Origin: Flavobacteriales bacterium
GTDB lineage: Bacteria > Bacteroidota > Bacteroidia > Flavobacteriales_E > Vicingaceae
Reading direction: 5' to 3'
DNA length: 9,788 bases
Assembly: GCA_002402165.1 (NCBI GenBank)
Contig: NVVI01000022.1
Location: forward strand, 1,405-11,192
In this document: one piece after another, positions 5,450-9,788 of the stretch
Position numbering within the stretch: position 1 is the stretch's first letter
Layout: each line of letters begins with the position of its first letter
Made by a program: the position numbers and the translations under genes
Notes under the pieces: generated by a model
Seen by the model: only the letters and a program-made list of their open reading frames with translations
What the model was told of the DNA's origin: nothing
Databases searched by the model: none

Positions 5450-7636
5450 ATGCCAACATTTAGATTTAAAGCCCTTGGAGATGTATTATCAAGAGAACCC
5501 AAGGTAGTCGAATTCCCATCTGATAGAGCTTCTAATTATTATGCTACTAATGTATTTACGCAAGAGGTAATGAGAGAGTATTTACCCAGTGAGGCTTATA
5601 AAAGTGTTATGGCCTCTATTACAGAAGGAACTAAATTAGATAGGAAGATGGCAGGACAAGTAGCTTCATGTATGAAAGATTGGGCACTTACAAAAGGGGC
5701 TTCGCATTATACACATTGGTTTCAGCCTTTAACAGGTGCAACTGCCGAAAAACATGATTCATTTTTTAGTCCGATTAGTGGAGGAAGAGCAATTGAAAAA
5801 TTTGATGGTGACAATTTAGTACAGCAAGAACCAGATGCCTCAAGTTTCCCGAATGGCGGTATCAGAAATACTTTTGAAGCTAGAGGTTATACTGCTTGGG
5901 ATCCAACATCTCCGGCATTTGTAATAGACAAAACCTTATGCATACCTACAATATTTATTGCTTACACTGGAGAAGCATTGGATTATAAAATGCCTTTATT
6001 AAAAGCATTAAATGCAATTGATAATGCAGCTACAGATGTTTGTCAATATTTTGATAAAAATATATCAAAGGTGAATGCTAGTTTAGGATGGGAACAAGAA
6101 TACTTTTTGATAGATAAAGCTTTATTTAATGCACGCCCTGATATTATGATGACAGGGAGAGCTTTAGTGGGGCATAATCCTGCAAAAGGACAGCAATTGG
6201 ACGATCATTATTTTGGTTCTATATCAGCAAGGGCTATGGCATTTATGAAAGATTATGAAATAGAAGCCTTGAAGTTGGGTATACCTGTAACAACTAGACA
6301 TAATGAAGTTGCTCCTAATCAATTTGAGTGTGCACCTATGTTTGAAGAAACAAATTTAGCTAACGATCATAATTTGTTGTTAATGGATTTGATGGAAAAA
6401 ATTGCTAGGAAACATGATTTCAGAGTTCTGTTACACGAAAAACCTTTTGGTAGTTTAAATGGTTCTGGCAAGCATAACAATTGGTCTTTATCAACCAATA
6501 CAGGCGTTAATTTATTAGCCCCGGGTAAAAACCCAAAAACAAATTTAAGGTTCTTAACGTTTTTTGTAAATACTATTAAAGCAATACATGATAATGCTGA
6601 TATACTAAGGGCAAGTATTGCATCAGCTGGTAATGATCATAGGTTAGGAGCAAATGAAGCTCCTCCTGCGATAATTTCTGTATTTATTGGTTCTCAATTA
6701 ACAGAAATGCTTGACCGATTAGAAAAAAATGTTAAGGCAGGAAAAATGACTCCAGAGGATAAAACAGAGTTAAAATTAAGTATAGGTAAAATACCTCAGA
6801 TTTTATTAGATAATACAGATAGGAATAGAACTTCTCCGTTTGCATTTACAGGTAATAAATTTGAGTTTAGAGCAGTTGGTTCAACAGCTAATTGTGCAAA
6901 TCCAATGACTACTTTAAATGTTATTGTAGCTAAGCAATTACAAGAGTTTAAAAAGTCTGTAGATGCAAAAATTAAAAAGGGGATTGGTAAGGATGTGTCA
7001 ATTTTGCAAGAGCTTCAAAAATTGATTAAAGAATCAAAGGCAATTCGTTTTGAAGGGAATGGTTATGGAGAAGAATGGGTAAAAGAAGCAAAGAAAAGGG
7101 GGCTATCTAATTTTAAAGACACACCTAGAGCTCTTAAAATAATGACAAAAAAGAAGACTAAAGATTTATTCAAAGAGTTAGGTATTTTTTCTGAAATAGA
7201 AATGGATGCTAGATATGAAATTGAGTTAGAAACTTATATTTTAAAATTGCAAATTGAATCCAGAACTTTAGGAGATATTACTCAGAATCATGTTATTCCT
7301 GCTGCAATAAAGTATCAAAATATTTTAATAGAGAATGTAACAGGCCTCAATAATATTTTTGGTAAAAATTCTTCAAAAATGACCTCTACTCAACATCAGT
7401 TATTAGTGGAAATTTCTAAACACATTGAGGGGGTAAGAGAGAAATCTAAAAAGATGCTTGAAGAACGTAAAAATGCCAATCAAATTGATGTTTCAGAGAA
7501 AAAAGCGGAAGCATATTGTGATAAGGTAAAACCATATTTTGAAGAGGTAAAATACCATTCAGACAAACTTGAACTACTCATTGATGATGAGTTATGGCCA
7601 CTACCAAAATTGAGAGAATTATTATTTACTAGATAA
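5450..7636 (+). CDS. glnN: Glutamine synthetase type III (GSIII)
   Basis: Makes L-glutamine from L-glutamate and ammonia with ATP, the main entry of ammonium into metabolism; cytoplasmic and oligomeric in characterised relatives. The 728 residues match the GSIII class (about 700-730), far longer than types I (about 470) or II (about 360). Conserved active-site segments are visible: GWEQEYF at 213-219 with metal-type Glu215/Glu217, RHNEVAPNQFE at 283-293, NGSGKHNNW at 337-345 with His342, and DNTDRNRTSPF at 454-464 followed by KFEFR (470-474). The N-terminal region (VFTQEVMREYLP; SHYTHWFQPLTG) and the long helical C-terminal extension are GSIII-specific. The adenylylated Tyr loop of type I enzymes is not expected in this class. 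An in-frame TAA two codons upstream fixes the start; the leader is A-rich without a Shine-Dalgarno. Flanking terminators make it monocistronic. No PII, ammonium transporter or glutamate synthase gene is adjacent. Confidence 0.97.
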   Translation: MPTFRFKALGDVLSREPKVVEFPSDRASNYYATNVFTQEVMREYLPSEAYKSVMASITEGTKLDRKMAGQVASCMKDWALTKGASHYTHWFQPLTGATAEKHDSFFSPISGGRAIEKFDGDNLVQQEPDASSFPNGGIRNTFEARGYTAWDPTSPAFVIDKTLCIPTIFIAYTGEALDYKMPLLKALNAIDNAATDVCQYFDKNISKVNASLGWEQEYFLIDKALFNARPDIMMTGRALVGHNPAKGQQLDDHYFGSISARAMAFMKDYEIEALKLGIPVTTRHNEVAPNQFECAPMFEETNLANDHNLLLMDLMEKIARKHDFRVLLHEKPFGSLNGSGKHNNWSLSTNTGVNLLAPGKNPKTNLRFLTFFVNTIKAIHDNADILRASIASAGNDHRLGANEAPPAIISVFIGSQLTEMLDRLEKNVKAGKMTPEDKTELKLSIGKIPQILLDNTDRNRTSPFAFTGNKFEFRAVGSTANCANPMTTLNVIVAKQLQEFKKSVDAKIKKGIGKDVSILQELQKLIKESKAIRFEGNGYGEEWVKEAKKRGLSNFKDTPRALKIMTKKKTKDLFKELGIFSEIEMDARYEIELETYILKLQIESRTLGDITQNHVIPAAIKYQNILIENVTGLNNIFGKNSSKMTSTQHQLLVEISKHIEGVREKSKKMLEERKNANQIDVSEKKAEAYCDKVKPYFEEVKYHSDKLELLIDDELWPLPKLRELLFTR

Positions 7637-7664
7637 TTTAGTCATAAAAAAAGACTCATTTATC

Positions 7665-7694
7665 CCTCTTAAATACATTTTAAGAGGTATTTTT
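7665..7694 (+). terminator. Rho-independent terminator after glnN
   Basis: A perfect 9-bp stem, CCTCTTAAA (7665-7673) with TTTAAGAGG (7679-7687), encloses a five-base loop and is followed by TATTTTT. It lies 28 bases past the stop codon. The lower half is GC-containing and the upper half AT-only, so it is weaker than the other two terminators. Confidence 0.75.
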
Positions 7695-7718
7695 CCATAA
7701 TTATTTATTAAACATACG

Positions 7719-7749
7719 TTGATTAATTAAAAAGATTTTTTTACTTTAG
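7719..7749 (+). promoter_or_regulatory. Candidate promoter of the PorE-like gene
   Basis: TTG at 7719-7721, a 20-base spacer, then TACTTTAG at 7742-7749, one mismatch from TAnnTTTG, followed by C. Transcription would start near 7755, leaving about 25 bases of A-rich leader before the ATG at 7781. Confidence 0.5.
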
Positions 7750-7780
7750 CGGCTATTCAAAGGAAAACTAACATATTATT

Positions 7781-9781
7781 ATGAAAATAATTAAAATTAT
7801 TGGCGTTTTTGCCCTAGTAACAGTTCTTGGTTTAACTGTAAATGCTCAGAAAAACTTTAAATTAGAAGCTGATGTAGCTTTTAGCGGGTTCAAGTATTAC
7901 AAAGCCATTGAAATGTATAAAAAAGCTTATACAAAAGAGTCAAAAAGTGAAGTTAAAGCTGAGATTCTTTTCCAAATAGCAGAATGCTATCGTGGGAAAA
8001 ATGATGGTAAACAAGCTGCAGTATGGTATAACAAGTCTATAAAGGCAAAGCATGACAATCCAATGGCTCTGTACTACGTTGCTAATATATATAAATCACA
8101 AGGAAGGTATGAAGACGCTATTGTAGCTTTTAATAAGTACAAAGCAGCAAATCCAAGTGATAAACGTGGTGAAGATGGTATTAAATCTTGCGAATTAGCT
8201 AAAGAATGGAAAGATAACCCTTCAAGAATCGTTGTAAATCCAATGCCATTATTAAATTCAGAAGATTATGATTTTTCACCAGTATTTGCTGACAAAAAGA
8301 ATGTAGAAGTTTATTTCACTTCTACTCGACAAGGTTCTGCTGGATCAGAAGTGTCAGATGTTACGGGAATGAATTTTTCTGATATCTATTCAACAAAAAG
8401 AGATAAAAAAGGAAAATGGAGTGAGCCAGTAGTTTTAAATGAAACAATTAATTCTAATGCAAGTGAGGGAGCTTCTTGTTTAAACAAGAAAAGAAACCTA
8501 ATCTTTTTTACAAGATGTGGCGTTGAAGATAAAGGAGTAATGGGTTGTGGCATTATGTTCGCTAAGAGAGCTGGACAAAAATGGGGTGAACCTGAGGTTA
8601 TTCAGATAACGGAGGATACATTTACTGTTGGTCATCCAGCCATTTCGGCAGACGATCAAGTATTGGTTTTTGCTTCTAATATGCCTGGAGGACAAGGAGG
8701 AAGAGATTTATGGTACATTACCTATAATAAAAAAGGGAAGACATGGTCTCAAGCAATAAATTTAGGCTCTGAAATTAATACTTCAGGTGATGAAATGTTT
8801 CCTTACATTAGAGAAAATGGAGAGTTATACTTCTCTTCTAATGGGCATCAAGGAATGGGTGGATTAGATATTTTTAAAGCTGCAAGTACTGGTGTTAATC
8901 AGTGGAGTGGAGTTGAGAACTTACAAGTTCCAATGAATTCTGAAGCGGACGATTTTGGAATTGTATTTGAAGGAGACAAAGACAGAGGTTTTTTTACAAC
9001 CAGTAGAGAAGGTGGTAAGGGAGGAGATGATATTTGGGAGTTCTATTTACCTCCGATGATATTTGAACTATCGGGTGTTGTTAAGGATGTTGAAACAGGA
9101 AGCACAATTGCTGGAGCAATAGTAAAATTAATTGGTACAGATGGAAGTTCTGCTGAAACAACAACTGATGAAAATGGAAATTTCTTTTTTCTAGAGAATG
9201 GTCCTAACAGATATATCAACAAAGAGACTTCTTATTCTTTAGTAGTTGAGAAGAAAAAGTACTTAAATGCAAAAGGGAAAGAAACAACTGTTGGATTAGA
9301 ATCATCTAGGAAATTCTTTCACGAATATGCATTGCAGCCTTTCCAAGATGTGGTTATTAAGTTGCCATTAATAGAATATAAAACTGCAAAGTGGGATTTA
9401 CAGCCTCAATACAAAGATTCTTTAAATTACTTGTATAACATTATGGCAGAGAATCCAACTATTATTATTCAGTTACGTTCTCATACAGATCATAGAGGTT
9501 CAATAAGGGCTAATCAAACACTATCTCAACGAAGAGCTCAATCTTGTGTGGATTATTTAGTAAAAGAAAAAGGAATCCACCCAGATAGAATTAAAGCAAA
9601 AGGAAGGGGAGAGAATGAACCTATAAAAGGGGTAAGTGGAGTTATATTAACTGAGAAATATATAAAAGCTTTAAAATCACAAGAAGAAAGAGATGTTGCA
9701 CTGCAAAGAAACAGGCGTACTGATTTCAAGGTAATTGGAGATAATTTTGTTCCTCCAGCTGCTCCAGAGGGAACGAAATAG
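7781..9781 (+). CDS. PorE-like TPR / PD40 propeller / CRD / OmpA envelope protein
   Basis: 666 residues, exported: signal peptide 1-22 (ending TVNA before Gln23), no lipobox cysteine. Parts in order: TPR-like helices about 27-145 (KYYKAIEMYKKAY, ALYYVANIYKSQGRYEDAI); a PD40/WD40-like propeller about 162-427 with ISADDQVLVFASNMPG, GGRDLWY, GELYFSSNG and GGDDIWEF blades; a carboxypeptidase-regulatory beta domain about 428-515 (SGVVKDVETGSTIAGA, TDENGNFFF); and an OmpA C-terminal domain from about 524. That domain keeps Asp570 in SHTDHRG and Arg585 in LSQRRAQ, 15 apart as in known diaminopimelate-binding OmpA domains, so peptidoglycan binding is expected. The order and length match PorE, a periplasmic type IX secretion component, but Bacteroidota genomes carry several paralogues, some paired with PorP/SprF-type genes. 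No secretion gene is visible here, so the symbol is withheld. The stop codon lies seven bases before the right edge, so operon partners downstream cannot be judged. Confidence 0.9.
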   Translation: MKIIKIIGVFALVTVLGLTVNAQKNFKLEADVAFSGFKYYKAIEMYKKAYTKESKSEVKAEILFQIAECYRGKNDGKQAAVWYNKSIKAKHDNPMALYYVANIYKSQGRYEDAIVAFNKYKAANPSDKRGEDGIKSCELAKEWKDNPSRIVVNPMPLLNSEDYDFSPVFADKKNVEVYFTSTRQGSAGSEVSDVTGMNFSDIYSTKRDKKGKWSEPVVLNETINSNASEGASCLNKKRNLIFFTRCGVEDKGVMGCGIMFAKRAGQKWGEPEVIQITEDTFTVGHPAISADDQVLVFASNMPGGQGGRDLWYITYNKKGKTWSQAINLGSEINTSGDEMFPYIRENGELYFSSNGHQGMGGLDIFKAASTGVNQWSGVENLQVPMNSEADDFGIVFEGDKDRGFFTTSREGGKGGDDIWEFYLPPMIFELSGVVKDVETGSTIAGAIVKLIGTDGSSAETTTDENGNFFFLENGPNRYINKETSYSLVVEKKKYLNAKGKETTVGLESSRKFFHEYALQPFQDVVIKLPLIEYKTAKWDLQPQYKDSLNYLYNIMAENPTIIIQLRSHTDHRGSIRANQTLSQRRAQSCVDYLVKEKGIHPDRIKAKGRGENEPIKGVSGVILTEKYIKALKSQEERDVALQRNRRTDFKVIGDNFVPPAAPEGTK

Positions 9782-9788
9782 CTTATTA

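Noticed and set aside
8498..8695. Minus-strand 65-codon open frame inside the PorE-like gene
   Set aside because: It lies opposite conserved PD40 blades and has no supporting signals of its own.
1..9788. Insertion sequences, CRISPR arrays, tRNA or rRNA genes, toxin-antitoxin or defence genes
   Set aside because: None is visible on either strand; all coding capacity is accounted for by five genes and the intergenic gaps are at most about 210 bp.

Overview
The window comes from an AT-rich member of the Bacteroidota, most likely of the Flavobacteriales. The reasons are a type III glutamine synthetase, two exported TPR/PD40-propeller/carboxypeptidase-regulatory-domain envelope proteins, OmpA-like C-termini, signal peptides ending in Ala or Ser before Gln, A-rich rather than Shine-Dalgarno-rich leaders, and promoter-like sites matching the phylum's -7 consensus TAnnTTTG. 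Genus and species cannot be read from the sequence.

Layout. Bases 1-928 (minus strand) hold the first 309 codons of an M16-family zinc peptidase that runs off the left edge. A 152-bp divergent intergenic region with a tandem 10-bp repeat separates it from a plus-strand gene (1081-3936) for a 951-residue exported protein: TPR region, PD40 propeller, carboxypeptidase-regulatory-like domain, then three SPOR-like repeats. A strong UUCG-tetraloop terminator follows. Next is a 399-residue exported protein (4041-5240) with an N-terminal jelly-roll-like domain and a divergent OmpA-like C-terminus, then another terminator. A leader with a long inverted repeat precedes the type III glutamine synthetase gene (5450-7636), followed by a third hairpin terminator. 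The last gene (7781-9781) encodes a 666-residue exported protein with the TPR, PD40, carboxypeptidase-regulatory and OmpA order known from the type IX secretion component PorE and its many paralogues.

The four plus-strand genes appear to be separate transcription units: each has its own candidate promoter, and the first three are followed by a terminator hairpin (the end of the fourth lies too near the edge to tell). Three of the four encode envelope proteins that carry different modules of the kind that contact peptidoglycan (SPOR-like, divergent OmpA, canonical OmpA). The glutamine synthetase and the peptidase look like unrelated housekeeping neighbours. I found no RNA genes, insertion sequences, CRISPR arrays, phage genes or defence systems. 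No non-coding stretch exceeds 300 bp. The most unusual items are the SPOR-for-OmpA exchange between the two long envelope proteins, the reduced OmpA motif in the 399-residue protein, and the two regulatory-looking repeats at 983-1004 and 5348-5395.
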